Shown: piece after piece, positions 9,153-17,756 of the stretch
How the letters are laid out: every line of letters starts with the position of its first letter
Numbering within the stretch: the stretch's first letter is position 1
NCBI GenBank assembly: GCA_943787205.1
Contig: CALSLN010000006.1
Coordinates: 78,169 to 142,168 of the forward strand
Origin: an uncultured Rhodospirillaceae bacterium
GTDB taxonomy: Bacteria > Pseudomonadota > Alphaproteobacteria > Rhodospirillales > Rhodospirillaceae
Direction: 5' to 3'
DNA length: 64,000 bases
Position numbers and translations under genes: made by a program
Notes under the pieces: generated by a model
Seen by the model: the letters and a program-made list of their open reading frames with translations, nothing else
Told to the model about the DNA's origin: nothing
Database searches by the model: none

Positions 9153-9770
9153 TTATCCCTTGTTCGCGCTGGCCTTCTTCTGGCCTGGACGATCAGCACA
9201 CGTTTTCAGCCACGCCGTCATCTTGGGATACGGCGAATAATCGAATCCGATCATGTGAAGTGAGTTCACAACACACGCTAGATTCAGATCGGCTGCTGTA
9301 AAGCTTTCCCCACTTAGAAATTGGCGACCATCGCTCAACGTGGTTTCGATGACATTTAAGATCGGTGGCAATTTAGCCAAACACGCCTCGGCGACGGCTT
9401 CGTCCTTCAACTCTTTCGGTTTGAAGATGAGTTCAATCAACGCACCGACTGTATGAGGCTCAACTTCAGTCGCAGAGAACATCGTCCATTGCAAAACAGC
9501 AGCTTGCCCGGCCGCATCATCGGGCCACAGAGTGCCCTTACCGTAGGTCACCGCCAAATACAGGTTGATAGCAAGCGACTCAAACATGACCGCATCGCCA
9601 TCCCGCAAAGCAGGAACCTTCCCACCCGGGTTCATCGCTAGAAAATCAGGCAGCTTTGCTTCGCCTTTGGTGTGATCGACCATATTACGTTCGTACTCAA
9701 CGCCGAGTTCTTCCAGCATCCAGACGTTGCGCGTGGCGCGTGAACGATCGTTTCCGTAAAGCGTAATCAT
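9153..9770 (-). CDS. Glutathione S-transferase family protein (third of three)
   Basis: Two-domain cytosolic GST fold of 205 residues. The N-terminal thioredoxin-like domain begins MITLYGNDRSRATRNVWMLE (Ser/Arg near the catalytic position). It carries NPGGKVPAL with the glutathione-loop cis-proline and MFESLAINLYLA with the Glu-Ser pair that binds the gamma-glutamyl group. The all-helical C-terminal domain has SFTAADLNLACV, a conserved N-capping motif. The start ATG at 9770 overlaps the stop of the upstream gst as ATGA, so the three genes are translated as one coupled operon. Closest in sequence to the first gene of the trio (shared YGKG-LWPDDAAGQA, FSATEVEP). Substrate unknown. Confidence 0.88.
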   Translation of the reverse strand: MITLYGNDRSRATRNVWMLEELGVEYERNMVDHTKGEAKLPDFLAMNPGGKVPALRDGDAVMFESLAINLYLAVTYGKGTLWPDDAAGQAAVLQWTMFSATEVEPHTVGALIELIFKPKELKDEAVAEACLAKLPPILNVIETTLSDGRQFLSGESFTAADLNLACVVNSLHMIGFDYSPYPKMTAWLKTCADRPGQKKASANKG

Positions 9771-10417
9771 GTCTGCAACCTTTTCATCATATCTGCTGCG
9801 ATTGGCGCACGCCGCTCTTGAATTTTTTGGTTCGCTGCGCGTCCGTATGTTCTTGTGTACCATGACTCAACGCTTGGCCATCCGGAAAGGTCAAAGTCTG
9901 ACCGCTCAAGATACTCCATCACACAGGCGGCGTTGAGATCGGCCACCGTAAAGCTATCTCCGGCAAGGTAATCCGTCTCAGACAAAGCACCCGCCATCAG
10001 ATCAAGCATTGGGCCGGTACGCTCCGCCATATCTGCGACGAGCGCCAGATCACGATCTGGCTCTTTCTTAAATAAGAATTCGCGTATGCGGCCGTAAGCT
10101 AATGGCTCCAGTTCCGCAGCGGACCAGAAGGACCACTGAACGCAACGCGCACGTCCAGAATCATCATCAGGCCATAAGCCACCAGCGCCATATTTTTGGG
10201 CCAGATAGAGATTGATCCCCAGCGATTCAGACAGCGTTGCATCGCCATCCACAAGTGTCGGGACTTTGCCCGCTGGATTGATCTTTAAGTATTCAGGAGA
10301 GCGATTCTCTTGCTTGCCCCAGTCAAGTGAGACGTGTTCATAATCAACACCCAACTCTTCAAGGATCCACAAGTTCCGCGTCGCCCGAGAAACGAAACTG
10401 CCGTAAATTTTGATCAT
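9767..10417 (-). CDS. Glutathione S-transferase family protein (second of three)
   Basis: 216 residues with the GST fold: MIKIYGSFVSRATRNLWILE at the N-terminus, NPAGKVPTLVDGD with the cis-proline, LSESLGINLYLAQKYG, and SFTVADLNAACV in the helical domain. It is the most divergent of the three (FWSAAELEPLAYGRIREFLF instead of the shared FSATEVEP stretch), so it may have a different substrate. The start at 10417 overlaps the stop of the upstream gene and its own stop overlaps the downstream start, each as ATGA. Three tandem GST genes with 4-base overlaps suggest duplication followed by specialisation within one transcript. Confidence 0.88.
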   Translation of the reverse strand: MIKIYGSFVSRATRNLWILEELGVDYEHVSLDWGKQENRSPEYLKINPAGKVPTLVDGDATLSESLGINLYLAQKYGAGGLWPDDDSGRARCVQWSFWSAAELEPLAYGRIREFLFKKEPDRDLALVADMAERTGPMLDLMAGALSETDYLAGDSFTVADLNAACVMEYLERSDFDLSGWPSVESWYTRTYGRAANQKIQERRAPIAADMMKRLQT

Positions 10418-11043
10418 TGCGCCGCTTCCTTCGCTTTGATTTCTGCGACAGCGTGATACGCGGGGCGGTCTAGGCAACGCGTGATCCAATCGTTGACCTT
10501 CGGCCATGGCGATAGGTCAAAATCGGTACGGATCAAATACTCAACCGAACACGCAGCGTTCAGGTCCCCGACCGTGAACGTATCCCCAGCGAGGTACGGG
10601 CGAGACTGTAACGTTGCTTCTAAAGTATCGAGCGACGGCTTGGACTTTTCTCCTGCGGTATCAATGACGTCCTGCTCTCGGTCCTCAGGCGCCTTAAAAA
10701 TGAACTGAACTAAGCGGGTTGCCCCTGGTGGCTCGACTTCTGTCGCGGAGAACAATGTCCACTGCAAACACAACGCCTGACCGGCAGCATCATCTGGCCA
10801 CAGACTGCCTTTGCCGTAGGTTTGCGCCACATAGAGGTTGATCGCGAGGCTCTCAAATAGAGCAACATCGCCATCGACGAGCGCTGGAATTTTCGCTCCT
10901 GGGTTTATTGCCATGAAATCAGCCGTCTTGGCTTCTCCCGTGGCGTAGTTCAGAGGCTTATGTTCGTATTCAACGCCCGCTTCTTCCAGGGCCCAGAGGC
11001 ACCGGGCAGAGCGTGAAATAGCTTTCCCTAGTAGCGTGATCAT
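10414..11043 (-). CDS. Glutathione S-transferase family protein (first of three)
   Basis: 209 residues. It begins MITLLGKAISRSARCLWALE, has NPGAKIPALVDGD (glutathione loop cis-Pro), LFESLAINLYVAQTYGKGSLWPDD, FSATEVEPPGA and SFTVGDLNAACSVEY-like helical motifs (here TFTVGDLNAACSVEY). First gene of the minus-strand trio, so its promoter lies in the 70-base gap shared with the divergent solute-binding protein gene at 11114. CGTTCCTATC precedes the start, without a strong Shine-Dalgarno match. The role is probably conjugation or glutathione-dependent isomerisation of an electrophile; the substrate is unknown. Confidence 0.88.
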   Translation of the reverse strand: MITLLGKAISRSARCLWALEEAGVEYEHKPLNYATGEAKTADFMAINPGAKIPALVDGDVALFESLAINLYVAQTYGKGSLWPDDAAGQALCLQWTLFSATEVEPPGATRLVQFIFKAPEDREQDVIDTAGEKSKPSLDTLEATLQSRPYLAGDTFTVGDLNAACSVEYLIRTDFDLSPWPKVNDWITRCLDRPAYHAVAEIKAKEAAQ

Positions 11044-11113
11044 CTTGCGTTCCTATCAATAATTATTTGAAAGGAGTTTAGAGGCTTGGCACGAGGCGCG
11101 CTACACTCGCGTC

Positions 11114-12619
11114 ATGAGATTTTCGCTCAGAGTTTTGGCCAGCGCCTTTATGCTCCTGACTGTACTGCCAGGGTCCTACGCCTGGGCGGACAAAACCCTC
11201 ACTCTTGGCATACAAATTCTTCCCGCAACGCGCGGTAACCCACACCAAAACGTTAGCTTGCCCGGCACTCTCCCCCTACAGGCAATCTTCGATTCTTTGA
11301 CCCGCCTACGGGCTGACGGCTCCGCTGGCCCAGCATTGGCCGTTGGATGGGAAGCAGAAGACGAACTGACCTGGGTGCTCACTCTTCGAGAGGACGTACA
11401 ATTTTCAAACGGGGAACCCTTCAACGCTAAGGCTGTTGTCGCCACGTTCGACTTCTTACTCTCAGACGAAGGCAAAAGCGAAACCATAGGAACTCACTTG
11501 GCGCGCGTCGGTGTTACTGGCGCACGCACCCGTGGGGAACACGTTGTCGAGATTACGACGATCCGCCCCAATGCGATTCTGCCCATTCACCTCGATTTCG
11601 TGCGCATCCCCGCACCAGCACACTTTGCCACGCTAGGGCCGGAAGCCTTTGCCCTCGATCCAATAGGCTCGGGCCCATTCAAGGTTGGAGAATGGCAAGA
11701 CGGTCGAATCGAGCTTGTCAGAAACGAAACCGCGTGGCGGATCCCTAAACTGGGTCAGGTTACTTTAATTCAGTTATCCGATCAGTCATCCCGATTACAA
11801 GGGCTGCTGTCGGGCTCCCTCGACGTCGCGTTTAATGTCGCCACAGAAGACCAAGCTGTCGTAGAAGCCGAAGGGGGGCGCCTCATTGCCTACGCCAACC
11901 CGTCCGTCGCCTATATCCAAACTGTGAATACAAAGGAATCTCCACTGGCCGATGTTCGTGTCCGACGCGCGCTGAACTACGCGGTCAACAAAGACGTTAT
12001 TCTCGCCGTCATGTATGGGGATACCATCGACGCCGCATCACAGATCGCTCACCCTCAAGCCTTTGGATTTGACCCGACCCTGGTTGCGTACCCCTACGAT
12101 CCCGAGCGCGCGAAAGCCCTCCTCACCGAAGCTGGTTATGACAACGGATTCAAGATGGTCACGCTGATGGTCGGCGGGGCGTCCAACGAAGATCAAGCCC
12201 ATCAGCAAATCGCCTCTGACCTCGCGCTTGTTGGCGTTGACATGGAACTCCAGCGCACCACATTCGCGAAGTACCTGGAATATATGTACCAAAGCGGTTG
12301 GCCCGACCCGATCGTCGCATTCTCCATGGTCACCAGTGGGTTCGACCCGATGCACGGTTACCGCACAAGGTCGTGCAGATGGTCGCCAGCCTACTATTGC
12401 GATGACGCCATTATGCCGCTGATCGAAAAAGCTGAGAACGCGTTCGACCTTGAAGAACGACGGCGTTTGGTTGGAGACGTCCTAGCCTACGAGCGAGATA
12501 ATCCACCGGGCATTCTCATGTGGCAAAGCCCCGCATTTGATGCCGTCGCAGCTCGGGTAACAACCTATGAGGTCGAAGCGGACGTGCTGTCTTTTCACAC
12601 CCTCGACGTGGCTGATTAG
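11114..12619 (+). CDS. ABC transporter substrate-binding protein, family 5
   Basis: A periplasmic binding protein of the peptide/nickel/opine type (SBP_bac_5), 501 residues. A Sec signal peptide (MRFSLRVLASAFMLLTVLPGSYAWA) is followed by the mature start DKTLTLGIQ. Family landmarks are IFDSLTRLRADGSAGPALA, WEAEDELTWVLTLREDVQFSNGEPF, PIGSGPFKVGEW, VRRALNYAVNKDVI and YDPERAKALLTEAGY. No permease or ATPase genes are adjacent, so it is an orphan component that must use a transporter encoded elsewhere. It is divergent from the GST operon with 70 bases between the starts, which could imply shared regulation. It converges with the isomerase gene with a 4-base 3' overlap. Confidence 0.9.
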   Translation: MRFSLRVLASAFMLLTVLPGSYAWADKTLTLGIQILPATRGNPHQNVSLPGTLPLQAIFDSLTRLRADGSAGPALAVGWEAEDELTWVLTLREDVQFSNGEPFNAKAVVATFDFLLSDEGKSETIGTHLARVGVTGARTRGEHVVEITTIRPNAILPIHLDFVRIPAPAHFATLGPEAFALDPIGSGPFKVGEWQDGRIELVRNETAWRIPKLGQVTLIQLSDQSSRLQGLLSGSLDVAFNVATEDQAVVEAEGGRLIAYANPSVAYIQTVNTKESPLADVRVRRALNYAVNKDVILAVMYGDTIDAASQIAHPQAFGFDPTLVAYPYDPERAKALLTEAGYDNGFKMVTLMVGGASNEDQAHQQIASDLALVGVDMELQRTTFAKYLEYMYQSGWPDPIVAFSMVTSGFDPMHGYRTRSCRWSPAYYCDDAIMPLIEKAENAFDLEERRRLVGDVLAYERDNPPGILMWQSPAFDAVAARVTTYEVEADVLSFHTLDVAD

Positions 12620-13395
12620 GGCGCTGAAACACCCCAGTCTTTCGCCCAGCCAAGACCAGCCTCTGTTCCGGCCCGCGGTGTGTATTCCGCACCGACCCAT
12701 CCCGCATAGCCGTGCGCATCGAGAAGATCGAATAGATAGGGCCAATTAAGTTCGCCGGTGCGATCCGGCTCATTACGACCTGGCACGCCAGCGATCTGAA
12801 TGTGTCCGATTTTATCCATGTTCCTATCGAGGAAGTCGGTGATCGCGCCCTGCCCCAGTTGAGCCTGGTAGATATCATAGAGAATCTTGAGGTTAGTTGC
12901 TTTGACGTCATCAAGGACCTGAAGAGCATCATCTGGTCGACACAGAAAATATCCCTCCATGACAATTGGCTCGATGAGGATGTCTATTTCGAGTTCTCGC
13001 GCCATATCAGAAGCTGCAGCCAGATTCCCGATATAAACGCCAAGGGCCTCGTCCCATTGCTCTTCCGGAACAACACCCGCAAGCACATGAATGCGTTTGC
13101 AATCAAGAAGCTCTGCATACTTGAAGGCGACCTCCATGGAATCACGGAACTCCTGTTGCCGCCCTGGTAAGGCTGCCAGTCCCCTTTCGCCTGCCGCAAA
13201 GTCACCGGGAGGCGCATTGAACAACGTCATATTCAGGTTCGCCATGGCCACGGCATCACCAACTTTTTCCGCCGGATCAGCATACGGAAACATGCACTCG
13301 GCCCCCTTAAACCCGCAGGCAGACGCAGCCGCGAACCGCTCAAGGAATGGGACTTCAGTAAACAGCATGGAAACATTGGCAGAGAAACGCGGCAT
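12616..13395 (-). CDS. Hydroxypyruvate isomerase-like TIM-barrel protein
   Basis: A 259-residue xylose-isomerase-like TIM barrel of the Hyi/OtnI group, which interconverts hydroxypyruvate and tartronate semialdehyde or isomerises 2-oxo-tetronates. Signature stretches are PRFSANVSMLFTEVPFLERF, LFNAPPGDFAAGERGLAALP, RIHVLAGV, ILIEPI (metal-ligand Glu), LYDIYQAQ and HIQIAGVPGRNEPD, followed by GELNWPYLF. Metal ligands of the family (Glu, Asp, Gln/His, Glu) appear to be present, including AEYTPR near the end. It lies 25 bases downstream of the ELM1 gene on the same strand, so the two are probably cotranscribed. The exact substrate among family members cannot be decided. Confidence 0.85.
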   Translation of the reverse strand: MPRFSANVSMLFTEVPFLERFAAASACGFKGAECMFPYADPAEKVGDAVAMANLNMTLFNAPPGDFAAGERGLAALPGRQQEFRDSMEVAFKYAELLDCKRIHVLAGVVPEEQWDEALGVYIGNLAAASDMARELEIDILIEPIVMEGYFLCRPDDALQVLDDVKATNLKILYDIYQAQLGQGAITDFLDRNMDKIGHIQIAGVPGRNEPDRTGELNWPYLFDLLDAHGYAGWVGAEYTPRAGTEAGLGWAKDWGVSAP

Positions 13396-13420
13396 AGCTG
13401 GGTATTATCCTTTTGTGGGG

Positions 13421-14431
13421 TCACCCGCCCCCTTTTGCAGACCTGCCAGCAACAACACGACGGACAGCTTCAGCAATATCGTGAGCGGGGTTTAAGGGCG
13501 GATGAGACCAAGTCTCAATAGATTCTCCGAGCGGTTTAGCATACCCAAGATCATAAAGTCGCTGATGAAGACGCTCATGCTTCGCACTCACGGAGTGCGG
13601 CGGCGCATAAATATACACAGGTGTTTCTGTCGCGCAGGCCTCAGCACACATCGTGACGGAATCCCCTGTCACGACGATGGCATCGGCCAGAGCAAGAAAA
13701 GCGAAATACGGATTTTCGCCTTCCTTTCCCCACAAAAAGAGCTCTCGTGGCTCAGGAACAACCTGCGCAAGAGCCAACTCAGCATCTCGGCCAGTCCGAC
13801 GTGATGTCGTCAAAAGCACGCTACCACCGACGGACTTCGCGAGTGCCGCGACTTGCAGGCCAAGGTCAAAGGCCCTGACCTGAGAAAAAGCGCGCTGACG
13901 TGTGGACCCGCCCACCACGACAGCAATGTAGGGTCGCGGCAACGAGTCAAACCTATCGCGCCATAGCTCCCCCTCCTTTTTCAGGAGGTCCGCTGTTATG
14001 AGGTTTGGCGCGCCGGTAATCGAGACAACATTCGTCCACGCGGCCACGTTTCGTTTTTTATCGTGGTCTGGCACAGCAATAAGATCAAACTCTCCGGCAC
14101 CAACGCGACCGGGAAACATGATCTGAACCAGTTTGGTGCGGCCCTGAGACTGACGCTTAATCCATCGCGCGACTGGGGCAGATCGTCTACCGGCTGCGAT
14201 GACCACATCCGGCCAAGGCCCCGTTAGAGCCTCTCGGCTGACATCACTCAGGCCAGCCAAAGTCGCCCCGCGGATGAGGTTTGGCAGCCGAGCAAAGGCC
14301 GTATAGCGAATCGCTTTCTCTTCAACCGCCCAATTGAGTGCCTCAGCGACCCCCAGAACCTGGACATTGTTGCCCTGTCGGTCATCGGTAAGAGCCCATA
14401 CGGTGGCAGAAGTCTGGGAAGAGTCGGTCAT
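13421..14431 (-). CDS. ELM1/GtrOC1 family nucleotide-sugar-like protein
   Basis: 336 residues matching the bacterial 'mitochondrial fission ELM1' family, a GT-B-like fold common in alphaproteobacteria whose role is not settled. Visible landmarks are VWALTDDRQGNNVQVLGVAE at the start, WPDVVIAAGRRSAPVARWI, LVQIMFPGR, FDLIAVPDHD, VSITGAPNLIT, PYIAVVVGGSTR, GGSVLLTTSRRTG and IVVTGDSVTMCAEAC with TPVYIYAP. The GGSTR and GDSVTM motifs form the presumed nucleotide-binding cleft. No signal peptide. It is divergent from pyrE with 109 bases between the starts and upstream of the isomerase gene. Confidence 0.85.
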   Translation of the reverse strand: MTDSSQTSATVWALTDDRQGNNVQVLGVAEALNWAVEEKAIRYTAFARLPNLIRGATLAGLSDVSREALTGPWPDVVIAAGRRSAPVARWIKRQSQGRTKLVQIMFPGRVGAGEFDLIAVPDHDKKRNVAAWTNVVSITGAPNLITADLLKKEGELWRDRFDSLPRPYIAVVVGGSTRQRAFSQVRAFDLGLQVAALAKSVGGSVLLTTSRRTGRDAELALAQVVPEPRELFLWGKEGENPYFAFLALADAIVVTGDSVTMCAEACATETPVYIYAPPHSVSAKHERLHQRLYDLGYAKPLGESIETWSHPPLNPAHDIAEAVRRVVAGRSAKGGG

Positions 14432-14540
14432 GCTATGGCCAAGGAAAAACGATCCGTTCGAAGGCGTTGAGAGATGGCGCGCAACTCAGTAAACAGGGGG
14501 AACAGCATTCCGTAAAGCCAGCCGAAAGACTTTCACTGAA

Positions 14541-15227
14541 ATGACATCCCGTACCCCGCGCCAGCAGGCCGCCGCCCGCACTATCGCCAATATCTTGCTC
14601 GAGACCAAGGCCGTCAATTTCCGGCCTGAAGAGCCCTATACGCTGACCGCAGGATGGGCCAGCCCCGTGTATATCGACTGCCGTTGGCTGATCTCCTTTC
14701 CCCGCGCCCGGCGGACAATCACCCTGCTCGCCCGTGAAGAAATTGAGCAAACGATCGGATTCGAACACCTCGATAGCGTGGCCGGCGGAGAGACTGCAGG
14801 CATCCCCTACGCAGCCTGGATTTCAGACGCGCTTATGCTGCCCATGCAATATGTCCGCAAGAAGTCCAAAGGCTTTGGGCGCATGGCTCAAATTGAAGGC
14901 AGCCTCGAAGAAAATTCTAACGTGCTGCTGGTTGAAGACTTGGCGACAGATGGCGGCAGTAAGCTCTCGTTCGTGAAAGCAATTAGAGACGCAGGCGCGA
15001 AGTGCAATCACACCTTTGTCGTCTTCTTCTACGGTGCCTTCCCGGGCGCCATAGAAAGCCTTGAGAAAGAAGACGTGTCTTTGCTCTACCTGTGCACATG
15101 GGCCGACGTTATTGAGGCCGCCGAAGAAGGTGGCTACTTCGACGCGGACAAAATCAGCGGCGTGCGCGATTTCCTAAAAGACCCCATCGGCTGGTCACAG
15201 TCCCATGGTGGCCGGGGCGCAGACTAA
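14541..15227 (+). CDS. pyrE: Orotate phosphoribosyltransferase
   Basis: Catalyses orotate + PRPP to orotidine 5'-phosphate in pyrimidine synthesis. 228 residues. The PRPP-binding motif is NVLLVEDLATDGGSKL (residues ~132-147), where the acidic pair and the TDGGSK loop hold ribose phosphate. The hood loop and dimer-contact region are YVRKKSKGFGRMAQIEG, carrying the Lys/Arg residues that reach the partner active site. SVAGGETAGIPYAAWI is the conserved strand-helix near the phosphate. The start ATG follows a GAA-rich stretch without a strong Shine-Dalgarno site. A TPP enzyme gene begins 16 bases downstream, so both probably share one mRNA. Confidence 0.9.
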   Translation: MTSRTPRQQAAARTIANILLETKAVNFRPEEPYTLTAGWASPVYIDCRWLISFPRARRTITLLAREEIEQTIGFEHLDSVAGGETAGIPYAAWISDALMLPMQYVRKKSKGFGRMAQIEGSLEENSNVLLVEDLATDGGSKLSFVKAIRDAGAKCNHTFVVFFYGAFPGAIESLEKEDVSLLYLCTWADVIEAAEEGGYFDADKISGVRDFLKDPIGWSQSHGGRGAD

Positions 15228-15243
15228 GTTTCACAGTTGAGGC

Positions 15244-17002
15244 ATGGATAAGCCTCTCGCTAAGGAGATCGCCGTGTCAGACTTCGTACCACCACAAGAC
15301 CCGACTCTCGGGTGGGCGAGTGACGTCGCAGCAGAAATGCTCCAGCGCAGCGGCCTCAAGTACATCAGCCTTGTCCCCGGCGCGAGCTATCGCGGCTTAC
15401 ATGATTCCATCGTCAACTACCTGGGCAACAAAGATCCGGAGATGGTGTTGTGCCTAACTGAACAGGCTGCCGTCGGCATAGCTCATGGCTATGCAAAGGT
15501 TACCGGCAAACCGATGGCTGTGGCCTTGCATGCCAACATCGGTGTGATGCACGCAGCAATTAACATCTTCGACGCCTTTGCCGACCGCATGCCCATGGTC
15601 ATCATGGGGGCCACTGGCCCTGTTGATGCCGCCAAGCGCCGTCCCTGGATTGACTGGATTCACACCTCGGCTGACCAGGCATCAATGGTCCGAGATTATC
15701 TTAAATGGGACGATCAACCGGGATCTGCAGAGGCGATTGCTGACTCAGTGCTGCGGGCGACACTCATGGCCTCAACAGCCCCTATGGGCCCGACCTACGT
15801 ATGCCTTGATGCCGCGCTCCAAGAAGAGCCGCTGGATGGCCCGGTGGCCCTACCCGACCCCAAGCATTTTCCCGTCGCCGCGCCGCCAGGTCCAGATGCC
15901 GCGAGCTTGGCGACAAGCGGCCGCCGCTCTCAAGAGCCGCGAGCAAGGTCGTTATTCTGGCCGGCCGCGTCTCTCGCGACGAAGCACGACTTGGACCCGC
16001 CGCATTCAGTTGGCCGAAGCCCTCGATGCCAAAGTTTATACGGCCCTCAAAGCTCGCCGCCTCGTTTCCCGACTCACACCCGCTGCACGAGGCGCATGCT
16101 TGCCCCTCTTCCAGAGCAAGGATGACCTGTCCGCCCTGGGTGAGGCCGACGTCGTGCTGAGTCTCGACTGGCTCGACGTCAAAGCCTTCCTGGATGCCGC
16201 CGGTCGCGCTGGAGACGACTCCCTGACCGTTATTCACGCCTCGCTAGACCGCTACGCCCATACCGGCGCGGTCATGGACTACCTCGGCCTGCCCCGCGCG
16301 GACATCATGCTGTTGGCAGACCCCGACACGACAACGCAGGCCCTGCTCTCCTCGCTCGGCGCTGATAAAAAACCGGCCGCCGTGGTAGCCAAGCCGGGGG
16401 TCATTGAACCGCCTGACACGCCGACGATATCCATGGCGCACCTCGCCGACGCAACCGCGAAAGCGCTCAGGGATCATAAACACTGCTATGCCTGCCTGCC
16501 CTTTGGATGGCCAGCGGCAGCGTCACCGTTCAATCATCCGCTGGACTATCTCGGCGCCGACGCCGGTGGGGTGATCGGGGCTGCTCCTCCGTTTGCTATT
16601 GGCGCAGCGCTCGCGATGCAGGAAACCGACCCAGATCGATTAGTTGTGCTGGCGACAGGTGATGGTGATCTATTGTCAGGCATGGCGAGTTTGTGGACTG
16701 CTACCCAGAGGGGTCTGCCGATACTCGCCGTGATCAACAACAATCGGTCGTTCTACAATGACGAACGACACCAAGACCGCATGGCTCAAGCACGCGGGCG
16801 ACCGCGCGAGAATAAGTGGGTCGGCCAGCGGCTGGATGATCCTCCGCCCGATCTGTGCGGATTGGCCAAGGCCCAAGGCTGGGCCGCTGTCGGACCCGTC
16901 GCTTTGCCCGAAGACCTACCCGAGGCCTTCGACCGGGCAATGGCGTCAATTGCCCGGGGCCGACCAACGCTCATAGATGTTCTTGTAGATCCAGAGCTGT
17001 AA
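15244..17002 (+). CDS. TPP-dependent acetolactate synthase-like enzyme, frameshifted in the middle
   Basis: Three-domain thiamine-diphosphate enzyme of the acetolactate synthase/benzoylformate decarboxylase class. The N-terminal PYR domain has LVPGASYRGLHDSIV, CLTEQAAVGIAHGYAKVTGK (catalytic Glu) and HANIGVMHAAINIFDAFADR. The C-terminal PP domain has ADAGGVIGAAPPFAIGAAL and the TPP/Mg motif GDGDLLSGMASLWTATQRG, ending in INNNRSFYNDE. Between about 15.90 and 16.01 kb the reading passes through all three frames (SKVVILAGRVSRDEA appears in a third frame), so two or three base errors or mutations interrupt the central domain. Repaired length is ~585 residues, normal for the family. The substrate is not identifiable. 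Probable operon with pyrE. Confidence 0.8.
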
Positions 17003-17066
17003 GCACCAAAATCCAGACACAAAAAAACCAACAGGCCTAAGCGCACTGCTGGTTAATCTGATCCCC

Positions 17067-17102
17067 AAAAAAGAACGCCGCGCCCACCAGGGGTGGACGC
17101 GG
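17067..17102 (-). terminator. Intrinsic terminator of the cold-shock gene
   Basis: On the minus strand, CCGCGTCCACC pairs with GGTGGGCGCGG (11 bp with one G-U) around a 3-base loop, followed by CGTT and a run of T. It lies about 20 bases after the csp stop. It is a strong rho-independent terminator and may also separate csp from the converging pyrE operon. Confidence 0.85.
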
Positions 17103-17124
17103 TGTGCTCAACTGAGATCGCCGA

Positions 17125-17331
17125 TTATTCGACGACCAAGTTTTCGGCAGAGGATTTGCCGTTTTGGCCTTGCACGAGTTCGAATTGAACTTTTTGGCCT
17201 TCATTGAGGCCGGACAATCCAGCGCGCTCAACGGCTGAGATATGGACAAAAGCGTCCTTCGAGCCGTCGTCGGGTTCAATAAACCCGTAGCCCTTGGTCG
17301 CATTGAACCACTTTACGGTTCCGCTCGGCAT
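17125..17331 (-). CDS. CspA-family cold-shock protein
   Basis: A 68-residue single cold-shock domain, a nucleic-acid chaperone binding single-stranded RNA/DNA. It begins [20 protein letters not shown], with RNP1 (KGYGFIEP) and RNP2 ([10 protein letters not shown]) intact, and ends ENLVVE. Length and sequence are typical. The start ATG at 17331 has CTGGAG about 9 bases upstream. The upstream region on this strand is long and free of genes, as expected for cold-shock mRNAs with a structured leader. An intrinsic terminator follows directly. Which of the several Csp paralogues usual in a genome this is cannot be told. Confidence 0.93.
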   Translation of the reverse strand: MPSGTVKWFNATKGYGFIEPDDGSKDAFVHISAVERAGLSGLNEGQKVQFELVQGQNGKSSAENLVVE

Positions 17332-17536
17332 AGTATTTCTCCAGTAGTACACACGTGTGGCCTCTCCCACAGCGGGCGTGAGGCCGGATTCCGACCACAC
17401 TGTTTGGAGTAATTTAGGCGAACGAAAAACGTCGTGGCCGCAAAAATAACGTATAGCAGTGCGAATCGTACCTTTCCTCGTACCCAAGAAGCCGGGTCAA
17501 GTCAACCGGCTGGACCCAATATTGAAAATGCGAGGA

Positions 17537-17633
17537 ACGAGCCCATGCATCATTGGTCCCATGAAACGACCTCATGCACCTATGATTGCTGGAACGAGCC
17601 CATACACGACAAAAATACAAACGAGCCCATGCA
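17537..17633. repeat. Four spaced copies of a 13-bp repeat, ACGAGCCCATGCA
   Basis: Copies start at 17537 (exact), 17566 (ACGACCTCATGCA, two changes), 17594 (ACGAGCCCATACA, one change) and 17621 (exact). Start-to-start spacing is 29, 28 and 27 bases, and the intervening 14-16 bases are unrelated. The array sits between the divergent cold-shock gene and the small gene at 17757. Regular spacing near three helical turns suggests binding sites for an oligomeric protein, or RNA elements. The DNA can be read as a peptide with repeated NEPMH, but codon context and lack of a ribosome site make coding unlikely. Confidence 0.7.
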
Positions 17634-17696
17634 CGGCGAAAACTGGCGCGAAATATAAGTGATCGGCGATTTCAGCACGTGGTGACACGGAATAAT

Positions 17697-17726
17697 ATTG
17701 TTAATAACAATTTTATTTGTTACAAT
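17697..17726 (+). promoter_or_regulatory. Sigma-70-like promoter with a perfect palindrome over the -35 box
   Basis: TTGTTA (17698-17703) and TACAAT (17721-17726) are separated by exactly 17 bases and resemble -35 and -10 boxes. ATTGTTA-A-TAACAAT (17697-17711) is a perfect 7-bp inverted repeat covering the -35 region, a likely repressor operator. The downstream gene starts at 17757, giving a short leader with an AGGAC ribosome site. Confidence 0.65.
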
Positions 17727-17756
17727 GCCTGTGATCACCACCACAGGACATGCCCT

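Noticed and set aside
17537..17633. CRISPR-like array
   Set aside because: Repeats are only 13 bases, with 14-16-base spacers and only four units; no cas genes are present.
17434..17662. Possible coding sequence with NEPMH repeats
   Set aside because: No ribosome site, weak start, unusual composition; the repeat unit fits a DNA or RNA element better than a protein.
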